DNA from: Acidobacteriota bacterium
GTDB lineage: Bacteria > Acidobacteriota > Vicinamibacteria > Vicinamibacterales > UBA2999
Length of the DNA stretch: 64,000 nucleotides
Assembly (NCBI GenBank): GCA_947482665.1
Contig: CANKJK010000001.1
Location: 124,001-188,000, forward strand
Direction: 5' to 3'
Made by a program: the position numbers and the translations under genes. Below the pieces are notes generated by a model. That model was not told the DNA's origin, made no database searches, and saw only the letters and a program-made list of their open reading frames with translations. Each line of letters starts with the position of its first letter. Within the stretch, counting starts at the first letter, position 1. Below are positions 1-7,675 of this stretch, one piece after another.

Positions 1-2
1 AG

Positions 3-1244
3 GGCGCGTATCTGCACACCGCGGATGGCCGCCGGGTCTTCGACGGGATCTCGTCGTGGTGGGTGAACATCCACGGCCACGCGCACCCGCGGCTGAATGC
101 CGCGCTGGCATCGCAGGCCGCGACGCTGGAGCATGTAATGTTCGCGGGCTGCACGCACCCACCGGCCGTAGAACTGGCCGAACGCCTCGTGGCCGCCACC
201 CCGCGCGGACTCAGTCGCGTGTTCTACTCCGACAACGGCTCGACGGCCGTCGAGGTGGCGCTGAAGATGGTGCACCAGTACTGGCGCAATCGGGGAGAGC
301 CGCAACGCCGGGTCGTCGTCGCGCTCGAACACGCCTACCACGGTGATACGGTCGGCGCGATGTCGGTCAGCGAGCCGTCTGTCTTCACGGCCGCGTTCAC
401 GGACCTGCTGTTCCCGATCGTGCGAGCGGCCTCGCCCTATGCCTACCACTGCGGGCGTTGCCGCGCCGAGGGCGCCTGCACGCTCGCGTGCGCGGCGTCC
501 CTCGAATCCATCCTGGCGGAGCGCGGGCACGAGGTGTCGGCCGTTCTCATCGAGCCGATGCTGCAGGGTGCGGGAGGCATGGTGGTGTGGCCTGTGGCCT
601 TCCTGCGTGATGTTCGGCGGATCTGCGATGCCCACGGCGTCCTGTTGATCGCGGACGAAGTGCTGACAGGATTCGGACGGACGGGCACCCTGTTCGCGTG
701 CGAGCACGCCGACGTGACGCCGGATCTCATGTGCCTCTCGAAGGGGCTGACCGCGGGCTACCTCCCGATGGGTGTCACGCTCGCGACGGACGCCATCTAC
801 GAGGCGTTCCTCAGCAACGATCGCACCCGGACCTTCTTTCACGGGCACTCGTTCACCGCGAATCCTCTCGCGTGCGCGGTGGCGCTGGCCAGCCTGGACA
901 TCTTCCGCGAGGAGCCCGTTCTTGAGCGCGTCGGGGTGATTGGTGCGCGGTTGGCGGCTGGACTGGCCGGGCTGGGTGGGCTGCCCTGTGTGGGCGAGAC
1001 CAGGCAGATCGGGGCCGTCGGCGTCGTGGAACTCGTCTCCGATCGGTCGAGCCGCGAGGCGGGTGGGTATCTGGATGGGATTGGTCCGCGGCTGGCCGCG
1101 GCGTTTCTGGCGCGGGGCCTCTTGCTGCGGCCCCTCGGGAATATTCTCTACGTCATGCCGCCGTATGTGACGACACCGGCGGAGGTGGACTGGGTGATGG
1201 GGGAGGTGCGGGACGTGCTCGCTGAACTGGGCCCGCCGTCATGA
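3..1244 (+). CDS. bioA: Adenosylmethionine-8-amino-7-oxononanoate aminotransferase, 5' end outside window
   Basis: PLP-dependent transaminase of biotin synthesis, making 7,8-diaminopelargonate from KAPA with SAM as amino donor; cytoplasmic. The open frame runs in from the window edge, so the N-terminus is missing. Family signatures are clear: DGISSWWVNIHGHAHP at the start, DNGSTAVEVALKM for phosphate binding, LIADEVLTGFGRTG with the PLP-pairing Asp, LSKGLTAGYLP with the Schiff-base Lys, and FFHGHSFTANPLACA. The SSWW and GHSFTANP blocks favour BioA over other class III transaminases. The stop overlaps an upstream in-frame ATG of the next frame, but the downstream gene more likely starts at 1259. 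Confidence 0.93.
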   Translation, partial: GAYLHTADGRRVFDGISSWWVNIHGHAHPRLNAALASQAATLEHVMFAGCTHPPAVELAERLVAATPRGLSRVFYSDNGSTAVEVALKMVHQYWRNRGEPQRRVVVALEHAYHGDTVGAMSVSEPSVFTAAFTDLLFPIVRAASPYAYHCGRCRAEGACTLACAASLESILAERGHEVSAVLIEPMLQGAGGMVVWPVAFLRDVRRICDAHGVLLIADEVLTGFGRTGTLFACEHADVTPDLMCLSKGLTAGYLPMGVTLATDAIYEAFLSNDRTRTFFHGHSFTANPLACAVALASLDIFREEPVLERVGVIGARLAAGLAGLGGLPCVGETRQIGAVGVVELVSDRSSREAGGYLDGIGPRLAAAFLARGLLLRPLGNILYVMPPYVTTPAEVDWVMGEVRDVLAELGPPS

Positions 1245-1258
1245 GGAGGAACGCCGAG

Positions 1259-1861
1259 ATGACGCGGAAGTGGACCGTGGCGATGAGTGGCATTCTGGCC
1301 GTCGTGGTGCCGGTGTGGATGGCGGCCCAGGGCGCCCCCACGCGGATCACGGTGGAGAGTCCGTCGATGCAGGACGGACAGCCCATGCCCGCGGAGTTCA
1401 CGGCCGACGGCCGGAACACCTCGCCGGGACTGCGATGGAGCGGCGTGCCAGCAGCCACGCGGGAGTTGGCCGTTGTGGTGACGGACGACGACTACGTCTG
1501 GTCAGTGCCGTCTCCTGTGCCGCTGCTCCACTGGGTGATGTTCGGGATCAAACCCTCGGTGCGGGAGCTTGCCGAGGGTATGCCGACGCAGGAAATCATT
1601 CCGGCGCCTCCGGAACTGGCCGGCGCGTTTCAGGCGCACACGACGTTTGACGTCAACGGATACCGGGGGCCCCAGCCGCCGGTAGGCCAGACGCATCACT
1701 ACCGCTTCCGCGTGTTGGCCCTCGACACGGTCATCGACCTTCCGCCCGGGTCTCCGGCGAGTCAGGTCTGGCAGGCCTTCCAGGGCCACATCATCGGCGA
1801 GGGGAGCCTCGTCGTGTCGTATGCGCGGACGCCGAAGCCGGTCAAGAAGCCGGTGGTCTAG
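1259..1861 (+). CDS. Secreted PEBP family protein (YbhB/YbcL, Raf-kinase-inhibitor-like)
   Basis: About 200 residues. A hydrophobic N-terminal segment ending near AQG reads as a signal peptide, followed by a phosphatidylethanolamine-binding-protein fold: GRNTSPGLRWSGVP, LAVVVTDDD, LLHWVMFGI and the GPQPPVGQTHHYRFRVLAL block that carries the anion-site residues. I chose ATG 1259 because AGGAGG at 1244-1249 is 9 nt upstream; the ATG at 1241 lacks this spacing. The ligand is unknown for bacterial members. It follows bioA with almost no gap, but no functional link to biotin is evident. Confidence 0.85.
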   Translation: MTRKWTVAMSGILAVVVPVWMAAQGAPTRITVESPSMQDGQPMPAEFTADGRNTSPGLRWSGVPAATRELAVVVTDDDYVWSVPSPVPLLHWVMFGIKPSVRELAEGMPTQEIIPAPPELAGAFQAHTTFDVNGYRGPQPPVGQTHHYRFRVLALDTVIDLPPGSPASQVWQAFQGHIIGEGSLVVSYARTPKPVKKPVV

Positions 1862-1914
1862 CCTTCCCGACCGGGAGTGGCGCGCCAGCACAAAAGTGCC
1901 GATACTGTAGACGT

Positions 1915-3291
1915 ATGCGAACGCTATTTGTCCGAACCCTCTTCCTGCTGGCGCTTGTCGCGCTGGCTCGGCCTGTTGTGGCGCAGACGACGCCGGTGTC
2001 CTCTGAGACTCCGGGTACGCCCGTTGGCCCGCCACCGAACGGCACGCCTGCAGCCGGGACTCCCGCCTCGCCGGGCACCCATGCCCCGGCCAGTTCGGCC
2101 GCGTCGGCCGTGGGGGTGTGCACCATCTCCGGTCCCGTCCTCACGCCCTCTGACTTTGGCGTCCCGGCCGGTCAGCCTGTCGCGGATGTCTCCACGACGT
2201 TGCTGGCCGACGGACGAATCCGCATGTACGCGTTTGCGCAGGGCCAGGGGATCCGGAGCGCCGTCTCCGTGAGCCAGGACGGTTTGAGTCTCCTGCCCGA
2301 AGTGGGGGCCCGGCTGGCAGATGGCGCGGGTATGCCCCGCATCGTGGGAGGCCCGGTTGGTGGGTACCGCCTGTTCTTTACTTCGGGCAACGGCATCAAG
2401 TCGGCCACCAGTGCAGACGGCCTGACATTTGGCATTGAGGCAGGATTTCGGATCAGTGCGGAGCAGGCTGGCTTCACCGACGCGGCCGGTGCGCTACAGG
2501 CCCTCAGCGGCGGGTCGATGGTGAACCTGCCCGATGGTCGGTATCGGTTGTATTTTTCGGACCTGCCCCGTCCCGGTGACACGCCAGGGGGGCACCGCGT
2601 GAAGAGCGCGGTCTCTTCGGACATGTTGACCTGGGAGGTCGAGCCGGGAGTTCGTATCGGGCCTGGCGCGGCCACGCTAATGGAGTCTGCCGAGCATCCC
2701 TTCGCCCTGCCGCATCCCGATGGCAGCGTCACCCTCTACTACGGCAAGTTCAGCACGGCGACGCCGGGGCTCGTAGAGGGGTTGTACTTCTCCACCTCCA
2801 CGGACGGTCTCACCTTCGGGACCGAGACGCTCGGCGTTTTCAACGGGAACGACCCCGACGGGATTCGCCGGCAGGATGGCACGCTGCTGATGTACTACGG
2901 TGGGTTCGACCCTGCGATCGGCGGCATCGTCAGTGTTGCGACATGTCCCGATCCGGCCGTGTCGGCCGAGGCGTCAGTCGCGACCACTCCGTCGCCGGCG
3001 CCGAGCAGCACCGCCACCATCACGATCACGAGCGCTGGCGCGTCCCCGCGAACAGTGACGATCGCGGCGGGCGGGCGGGTGACCTTCGTCAACGAGGATG
3101 GCCGCCCGCACGACATGTCGTCGGACCCGCATCCGGTACATACCGATTGTCAGGCGGTCAATCAAGTCGGGTTTCTGTCCCCCGGGCAGTCGCGTACGTC
3201 AGGCAATCTGACGACCGTGCGCACGTGCGGATTCCACGACCACGACCAGCCCACGAACACGAATCTTCAGGGCCAGATCATCATTCAGTAA
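1915..3291 (+). CDS. Secreted beta-propeller-like protein with C-terminal cupredoxin domain
   Basis: 458 residues. Signal peptide (hydrophobic stretch ending VVAQ near residue 24), then a Pro/Ala/Thr/Gly-rich linker. Residues about 75-345 contain repeated units of the form G-x-x-x-K/R-S-A-x-S-x-D-G-L-x-F, as in five-bladed propellers of glycoside-hydrolase-like exoproteins. Residues about 365-458 form a cupredoxin-like domain: TVTIAAGGRVTFVNEDGRPHDM and later TCGFHDHD, giving candidate type-1 copper ligands (His in RPHDM, Cys and His in CGFH). Substrate unknown. The gene stands alone and is followed by the broken tRNA-Leu gene. Confidence 0.72.
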   Translation: MRTLFVRTLFLLALVALARPVVAQTTPVSSETPGTPVGPPPNGTPAAGTPASPGTHAPASSAASAVGVCTISGPVLTPSDFGVPAGQPVADVSTTLLADGRIRMYAFAQGQGIRSAVSVSQDGLSLLPEVGARLADGAGMPRIVGGPVGGYRLFFTSGNGIKSATSADGLTFGIEAGFRISAEQAGFTDAAGALQALSGGSMVNLPDGRYRLYFSDLPRPGDTPGGHRVKSAVSSDMLTWEVEPGVRIGPGAATLMESAEHPFALPHPDGSVTLYYGKFSTATPGLVEGLYFSTSTDGLTFGTETLGVFNGNDPDGIRRQDGTLLMYYGGFDPAIGGIVSVATCPDPAVSAEASVATTPSPAPSSTATITITSAGASPRTVTIAAGGRVTFVNEDGRPHDMSSDPHPVHTDCQAVNQVGFLSPGQSRTSGNLTTVRTCGFHDHDQPTNTNLQGQIIIQ

Positions 3292-3373
3292 GAGACGCGG
3301 CGCGAGGCCGGCCAGAGATGCGACCTGGAGGTCCGGTGGCAGCGCCGGTCACCAGACTGGCGCTCCTGTGAAG

Positions 3374-3418
3374 TGGCCCCGCTGGGAATCGAACCCAGAC
3401 GACCGTGAGGTCAGCGGA
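3374..3418 (-). pseudogene. 3' half of host tRNA-Leu(UAA), severed by element insertion
   Basis: Reading the minus strand from 3418 to 3374: 3' anticodon stem TCCGC, variable arm GACC-TCAC-GGTC, T-arm CTGGG-TTCGATT-CCCAG, 3' acceptor strand CGGGGCC and discriminator A; no encoded CCA. The 5' partner is at 13832-13870. Stem GCGGA there pairs exactly with TCCGC here, and acceptor GGCCCTG pairs with CGGGGCC with one G-U wobble. Immediately 5' of this half (3426 onward) the element sequence begins and offers no usable 5' half, so this copy is dead as a gene. Confidence 0.93.
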
Positions 3419-3428
3419 TTTTAAGTCC
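3419..3428. repeat. Left attachment core (att), TTTTAAGTCC
   Basis: Ten bases identical to 13832-13841. They cover the anticodon loop (CTTAAAA on the minus strand) and the first bases of the 5' anticodon stem. The flanking bases differ on both sides between the two copies, so the 10 bp is the whole shared core. Confidence 0.85.
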
Positions 3429-3465
3429 CCAATTTTACTTTATTCCCTAATTAAAGTGTCACTGA

Positions 3466-3484
3466 TTGTGACAACTTGTGACAA
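3466..3484. repeat. Left pair of TTGTGACAA motifs, probable integrase arm sites
   Basis: TTGTGACAA at 3466-3474 and again at 3476-3484, a 10-bp period (one helical turn), about 40 bp inside the left core. The same 9-mer occurs twice inside the right end at 13755-13763 and 13767-13775. Paired short direct repeats flanking a core are typical of arm-type sites of tyrosine integrases; binding here is inferred. Confidence 0.65.
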
Positions 3485-3496
3485 TATTCGGAATTG

Positions 3497-3814
3497 TGGG
3501 GGCGGTGGGAATCGAACCCACACGAGCTGTGAAGCCCTTCGGATTTTCGTACCGTCCACGACTTTCGTCGCCAGCGTCGGGATGCTGTTTGCGGTCTGGA
3601 ATGACCCTTCACCGTAGCCGCGTCAAGCGACCGTAGGTGCGCCCCGTCCATTCTCTACACCTTCCAGCCCCTCACGCGGCTGGCTTGGCTCGGGATTAGC
3701 ACGACGCACGAGCGCCAGAGCCTTCCCCGACTTTGAGGCGTTCTACTCGTGCTGTTTCCAGCACGGCACTCAGTTCGTCAAGTCCGATGCGTCTGCCAGT
3801 TTCGCCACGCCCCC
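3497..3814 (-). tRNA. tRNA-Leu(UAA) interrupted by a group I intron, carried by the element
   Basis: Exons are 3780-3814 and 3497-3547 (35 + 51 = 86 nt). Acceptor GGGGGCG pairs perfectly with CGCCCCC; D-arm GCG-AAACTGGCAGA-CGC; anticodon stem TCGGA/TCCGA; T-arm GTGGG-TTCGATT-CCCAC; discriminator A. Removing 3548-3779 gives loop CTTAAAA, anticodon UAA. Arms are intact and stems differ in sequence from the severed host copy, so this is a separate functional gene and not a duplication. A TACAAT box lies 8 nt upstream. It lies just inside the left end of the element, so it is cargo and probably replaces the destroyed host gene. Confidence 0.92.
3548..3779 (-). ncRNA. Group I intron (tRNA-Leu UAA type, probably IC3)
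   Basis: 232 nt between U34 and A35 of the tRNA, the site used by the classic cyanobacterial and plastid tRNA-Leu(UAA) intron. The upstream exon ends in U and the intron ends in G (omega-G, 3548). Exon GGACTT can pair with GAGTGCC in the intron as P1, with one bulge and a U-G pair at the splice site. Core blocks resemble the cyanobacterial intron: AATCCCGAGCCAAGCC (minus strand, 3697-3682) for the P4 region and GGTGTAGAGAATGG (from 3661 downward) for the P7 region; GGAAAC and AAAGTC blocks also match. No endonuclease ORF. Self-splicing is inferred. Confidence 0.9.
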
Positions 3815-3822
3815 GTGGGGAG

Positions 3823-3828
3823 ATTGTA
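3823..3828 (-). promoter_or_regulatory. Minus 10 box of the cargo tRNA-Leu gene
   Basis: TACAAT on the minus strand, 8 nt upstream of the mature tRNA 5' end. The corresponding -35 region (around 3846-3851) is weak by eye. It suggests the cargo tRNA is transcribed from its own promoter and does not depend on the host tRNA promoter, which is at the other end of the element. Confidence 0.5.
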
Positions 3829-3966
3829 GGTCCACTCGCCCGCGGGACGCACCAGCGTTCCCTGAAGCGGCGTCAACTCCCAGACGAGCCAAGGACACCA
3901 AGCCCCATCCGTTCGCGCGTTACACGCGCTGCCAGCGTCCTTGGTGAGCGCGTCTGGGGACACCCG

Positions 3967-4116
3967 CTAACCCGAGCGGACCATTCCCCTAGCCTTTCCC
4001 ACGTCGGGGTTCGGTGGGGGAGGTGCCAACGCAGATGTCTCTCTGCACGCCACGCCGCTCATCAGCAGCACCACCAGCACGTCGCCCAGACGTCTGCGCG
4101 TCAGGGATGTCCTCAT
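3967..4116 (-). CDS. Small lipoprotein-like ORF coupled to the Sel1 gene
   Basis: 49 residues starting at ATG 4116, directly after the stop of the Sel1 gene (TAGATG). The N-terminus TRRRLGDVLVVLLMSGVAC is almost a copy of the Sel1 protein's signal sequence (TRRRLGGVLVVLLVSGVAG), but ends in Cys, so it may be a lipoprotein signal. The rest (RETSALAPPPNPDVG onward) is short and Pro-rich. It is either a real small lipoprotein made by translational coupling or the head of a second Sel1 gene whose body was lost by deletion. Function unknown. Confidence 0.45.
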   Translation of the reverse strand: MRTSLTRRRLGDVLVVLLMSGVACRETSALAPPPPNPDVGKARGMVRSG

Positions 4117-5493
4117 CTACTTCTCGCCACGCTTCTCAAACGCTGCCAGCCACTCCCTCGCTAGCTTCTGAGCCTCTGCCAGTTGAGCAGGCGTCATCAG
4201 CGTTGCCAGGAGATCACGCGCCTCTGAGGATTTCTTCTGGTCCTCTGCGGACGCAGGAGACGCCCCGAGGGTGCACCATTTATGCGCTTCAACGTAATCC
4301 TGCGGCACACCGCGTCCGTAGGCATACATCAACCCAAGGTTGCTTTGGGCAGCTGCATACCCTTGATCCGCCGCCCTGCGAAACCCCTCTGCCGCCTGGG
4401 CGTCGTCCTTCGGCACGCCACGCCCGTTGAGATACGCAAGCCCAAGGTTGTTGTGGGCATCAGCGAAGCCTTGATCTGCTGCCCTGCGGTACCACGCCAC
4501 CGCTTGCGTGTCGTCATGCGACACACCACGCCCGCTTGCGTACATCAACCCAAGGTTGTATTGGGCGTTCGCGATGCCTCGGTCCGCCGACTTGCGATAC
4601 CACGCCACCGCTTGGGCATCTTCCTGCGGCACGCCACGCCCGTTGTCATACATGACCCCAAGGTTGTACTCAGCAGCCGCGTCCCCTTGGTCTGCTGCCT
4701 TGCGGTACCACGCCACGGCTTGCATGTTGTCCTGGGGAACGCCTTGCCCGTTCGCATACATCAACCCAAGGTTGTACTGGGCAGCTGCAAACCCTTGGTA
4801 CGCCGCCTCGCGATACCACGCCACCGATTGGGCGTCGTCCTGTGGCACGCCCTGCCCGTTGTCATACATGACCCCAAGGGCGTGTTGGGCAGCCGCATGT
4901 CCTTGGTCTGCCGCCTTGCGATACCACCCCGCTGCTTGTGCGTCGTCCTGCGGTACGCCTTGCCCGCCTGTGTACATCAAGCCGAGGTTGTACTGGGCAG
5001 CCGCATGTCCTTGGTCTGCCGCCTTGCGATACCACTCGACAGCTTGGACTCCGTCCTCGGGGACAGCGAGACCATTCTCATGCATCCCCCCGAGAATGAA
5101 CTGCGCGGGAGCGTATCCTCTCTCCGCCGACTTGCGATACCACGCTACCGCTTGGGCATCTTCCTGCGGCACGCCCCGCCCCTCCCGATACGCATACCCA
5201 AGGTTGCTCTGGGCGAGTGAGTATCCCTGCTCAGCCGCTTTGCGATACCACGCCACCGCTTGCGCATCGTCCTGCGGGACGCCCCGCCCGAACCGATACG
5301 CAAACCCAAGGATGTTCTGGGCAACTGCGTTTCCTGCGTTCGCTTTGACACGGAGGGCTGCGATGTCAGTAGGCGCTGTCTGTGCCGTCTCGGTCTGCGC
5401 ACGAGGACGGACGGAGGGGGTCTGCGCACCCGCTACGCCACTCACCAGTAGCACCACCAGCACGCCGCCCAGACGTCTGCGCGTATTCAGCAT
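4117..5493 (-). CDS. Secreted Sel1-like repeat (SLR) protein
   Basis: 458 residues. Signal peptide (LGGVLVVLLVSGVAGAQ), then ten consecutive 36-residue Sel1 repeats of pattern G-x-A-x-A-Q-x-N-L-G-x-M-Y-x-x-G-x-G-V-P-Q-D-x-x-Q-A-V-A-W-Y-R-K-A-A, then a C-terminal cap (EDQKKSSEARDLL onward). Sel1 solenoids are protein-binding scaffolds in the envelope; no catalytic residues are expected. First of three Sel1-type genes or remnants in the element. Repeats are very similar to each other, implying recent internal amplification. Confidence 0.85.
   Translation of the reverse strand: MLNTRRRLGGVLVVLLVSGVAGAQTPSVRPRAQTETAQTAPTDIAALRVKANAGNAVAQNILGFAYRFGRGVPQDDAQAVAWYRKAAEQGYSLAQSNLGYAYREGRGVPQEDAQAVAWYRKSAERGYAPAQFILGGMHENGLAVPEDGVQAVEWYRKAADQGHAAAQYNLGLMYTGGQGVPQDDAQAAGWYRKAADQGHAAAQHALGVMYDNGQGVPQDDAQSVAWYREAAYQGFAAAQYNLGLMYANGQGVPQDNMQAVAWYRKAADQGDAAAEYNLGVMYDNGRGVPQEDAQAVAWYRKSADRGIANAQYNLGLMYASGRGVSHDDTQAVAWYRRAADQGFADAHNNLGLAYLNGRGVPKDDAQAAEGFRRAADQGYAAAQSNLGLMYAYGRGVPQDYVEAHKWCTLGASPASAEDQKKSSEARDLLATLMTPAQLAEAQKLAREWLAAFEKRGEK
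4272..5345. repeat. Ten tandem 108-bp units encoding Sel1 repeats
   Basis: The 36-codon Sel1 unit recurs head to tail through this stretch with high identity at DNA level; for example CCAAGGTTG and GCGATACCACGCCACCG recur at 108-bp spacing. Boundaries are approximate. The array could change copy number by slippage or recombination. Confidence 0.8.
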
Positions 5494-5785
5494 TCGCCGA
5501 GTGTAGCCGAGCCACAGGGGGGAGATGCGGAGTCCCAGACCCCACCCTCACGGCTCGCTGGAAGAAGCACCAGAACCGTCACCAGCGCGTCCTGCCAGTC
5601 CGTGGCGACACGACCCCAAGGACACCCGCACACTCGCTTCGTCGGGGCTGTCGGCGCTCCTGAGTCAGTGTTCGATTAGCGAGCGATGTAGCCCCACTTG
5701 CCCGTCTGGTCGTCACCGATGCGGACTGGGGCGAGCCCCTCGCTGAAAGGGCACACCCCGTTCGCAGGGTGTAGGATTCTTCCCG
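5494..5785. other. Intergenic region before the HNH gene
   Basis: No gene recognised. Between the divergent Sel1 and HNH genes, so both promoters should lie here. An inverted repeat ACACCC-N8-GGGTGT (about 5752-5771) lies roughly 14 bp before the HNH start codon and could be an operator or a hairpin in the leader. Confidence 0.4.
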
Positions 5786-6547
5786 ATGGCACCCCCGAAA
5801 GAGCCACGCAATCCCGACTGGAGTGAGGACGAGATCATTCTCGCCCTCGACGCGTATCTCTCAGCCAAACCGAAGGACCTGCAGAAGGCGAGTCCTGAGG
5901 TCGCGGAACTGAGCGCGTTGCTGCGCCAGCGGTTCCGTCAAATGGGCATTCAGGGTCAGGACACGCTGCGCAATATCGCGGGCGTGTATATGAAGCTCCA
6001 GAACCTCAAAGCACACGACCCCGACTACCTCGCTCGTGGCAAGCGTGGTCTCGCCGCAGGGAATCGCCTCGAACAGCGGGTCTGGGAGCAGTTCGGAACG
6101 CACCCCGCCGAACTTCATGCTCACTCACACCAACTGCGAGCGTTTATCGCCGCGAAGGTGCAAGTCGGCGATGTCGAAGACGACGTCCAGGTGATTGATG
6201 GCGCACTCGCATCGGAAGGGCGTTTGCTCGTGCGCGTCCACAAGACCTACGAACGCAGCAAGAGCAATCGCAATAGAAAGATCCAGCAGTTCCAGGCACA
6301 GCACGAGGGGCGGGTGTTCTGCGAGTGCTGCGGTTTCGACTTCGAGCGCACGTACGGAGAGCGCGGTCATGGCTTCATCGAGTGCCATCACGCGGTTCCA
6401 TTGTCGCGCTTAGCGCCTACTCAGAAGCTGTCGCTGCGCGACCTACGGCTCCTGTGCGCCAACTGCCATCGCATGATTCACATTGCGCAACCGTGGCTAT
6501 CCATCGAAACGCTGGCAGCGGGAATGAAGCTTCCTCGTTCCCGATAG
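5786..6547 (+). CDS. HNH endonuclease, McrA-like (type IV-like restriction)
   Basis: 253 residues. C-terminal HNH domain with a zinc site: C179-x-x-C182, ECHH at 199-202 with the catalytic-type His, DLRLLCANCHRMIH at 219-232 with C224-x-x-C227. The N-terminal region (WSEDEIILALDAYL) and the middle (GLAAGNRLEQRVWEQFG) match the arrangement of bacterial HNH restriction proteins that act on modified or foreign DNA. No methyltransferase is nearby, which favours a modification-dependent (type IV) enzyme over a type II system. The specificity domain is not identified. First gene of the rightward defence block. Confidence 0.8.
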   Translation: MAPPKEPRNPDWSEDEIILALDAYLSAKPKDLQKASPEVAELSALLRQRFRQMGIQGQDTLRNIAGVYMKLQNLKAHDPDYLARGKRGLAAGNRLEQRVWEQFGTHPAELHAHSHQLRAFIAAKVQVGDVEDDVQVIDGALASEGRLLVRVHKTYERSKSNRNRKIQQFQAQHEGRVFCECCGFDFERTYGERGHGFIECHHAVPLSRLAPTQKLSLRDLRLLCANCHRMIHIAQPWLSIETLAAGMKLPRSR

Positions 6548-6740
6548 CGAAGGACCCACTGACTCACCGATACACGATCGGGTTCGCGTCAGCGCTGCTC
6601 ATGGTTGGCGGATTGGCGTCCGCACACACACCACCTCCGTCCAGTTGTGGGACGTCTTCTGTCTCAGGCGTCTGTCGGTGGATATCGCGGTAGAGCAACT
6701 ACTCTGAGGTTTCGGCTACCCTGTGCGCGGAGTGTCCTAA

Positions 6741-7670
6741 ATGGCTGTCCCGACCTACGACCTGACTATTCGTCCCGTGCTGGAACTGGCAGCTCGCCAA
6801 GACATCACCCGTCGCAGCGCAGTGCTTGCGATGCGCGACCATTTCCACCTCACCGAGGAGGAGATGGCGCTTCGCATTCCCAGCGGATCAGATGGGGTTG
6901 CGAGCAACCGCACAGGGTGGGCAATGACCTACCTTACAAAGGCGGGTCTGCTCGCAAAGATCGCACCGAAGACCTACCGCGCAACCGAGGCAGGGCGCGC
7001 GTTCCTCCTCGACCACAAGGGCGACATCAACAAGGAGGACCTTCTCACGATCGACACATTTCGAGAGTTCGCGGTTGGATCGCGGCACACGAAGCACGGC
7101 GACGCTACACCGCAGACCATAGGCGAGGTAGCAGACAGCACCCGCACTCCCATCGAAGTCATCGATGGTGCGGTTGAGACTCTCCATTCGGATGTTCGAC
7201 AGCGACTCCTTGAGGCGATCCTCGCGCAAGACCCTGAGTTCTTCGAGCATCTGGTGCTCGATGTGCTGTCCAAGATGGGCTACGGCGACATTCATCAGGA
7301 CGCGGTGCTTCATACGGGAAGGAGCGGCGACGAAGGTATCGACGGACGCATCAATCAGGACGCACTAGGACTGGATCAAGTGCTGGTTCAGGCAAAGCGG
7401 TTTAGTCCTGAACAGGTCGTGCCTAGAAAAGATATTCAGGCGTTCATAGGTTCCCTTGCAGGGCAGGGCGTGACGAAAGGTGTCTTCATTACAACCAGTT
7501 CATTCGCTGCATCCGCGCAGGAGTTCGTCCAACGTGGGAGTTCGACCAAGGTGGTGCTCATCGATGGGCGCACCCTCATCGACCTAATGATGCGCTACAA
7601 GGTCGGTGTGCGAGTTGAGCGGACGGTCGAGGTGCTCGACATCGATCAGAACTACTTCAGTGAGGAGTAA
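6741..7670 (+). CDS. mrr: Mrr-family restriction endonuclease
   Basis: 309 residues. N-terminal Mrr_N-type winged helix (residues about 5-90, including TGWAMTYLTKAGLL) and C-terminal PD-(D/E)xK domain: FFEHLVLDVLSKMGYG, GRSGDEGIDG with D201, VLVQAKR with Q217-x-K219, then IQAFIGSLAGQGVTKGVFITTS. Mrr enzymes cut methylated DNA without a partner methyltransferase (type IV). The stop is 5 nt before the next gene, so it is probably co-transcribed with the membrane Sel1 protein. A gap of about 190 bp separates it from the HNH gene. Confidence 0.9.
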   Translation: MAVPTYDLTIRPVLELAARQDITRRSAVLAMRDHFHLTEEEMALRIPSGSDGVASNRTGWAMTYLTKAGLLAKIAPKTYRATEAGRAFLLDHKGDINKEDLLTIDTFREFAVGSRHTKHGDATPQTIGEVADSTRTPIEVIDGAVETLHSDVRQRLLEAILAQDPEFFEHLVLDVLSKMGYGDIHQDAVLHTGRSGDEGIDGRINQDALGLDQVLVQAKRFSPEQVVPRKDIQAFIGSLAGQGVTKGVFITTSSFAASAQEFVQRGSSTKVVLIDGRTLIDLMMRYKVGVRVERTVEVLDIDQNYFSEE

Positions 7671-7675
7671 ATAAG

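Noticed and set aside
3405-3617. Rightward 70-codon ORF (reads CGGGGNRTHTSCEA)
   Set aside because: It is tRNA and intron sequence read as protein on the opposite strand; the tRNA structure explains the bases fully.
4272-5345. CRISPR-like array
   Set aside because: The 108-bp units are contiguous coding repeats with no unique spacers of 30-40 bp and no cas genes; no CRISPR array was seen anywhere.
4282-5506. Long rightward ORFs across the Sel1 gene
   Set aside because: Antisense shadows of a 108-bp periodic coding sequence; the minus-strand frame has signal peptide and Sel1 motifs.
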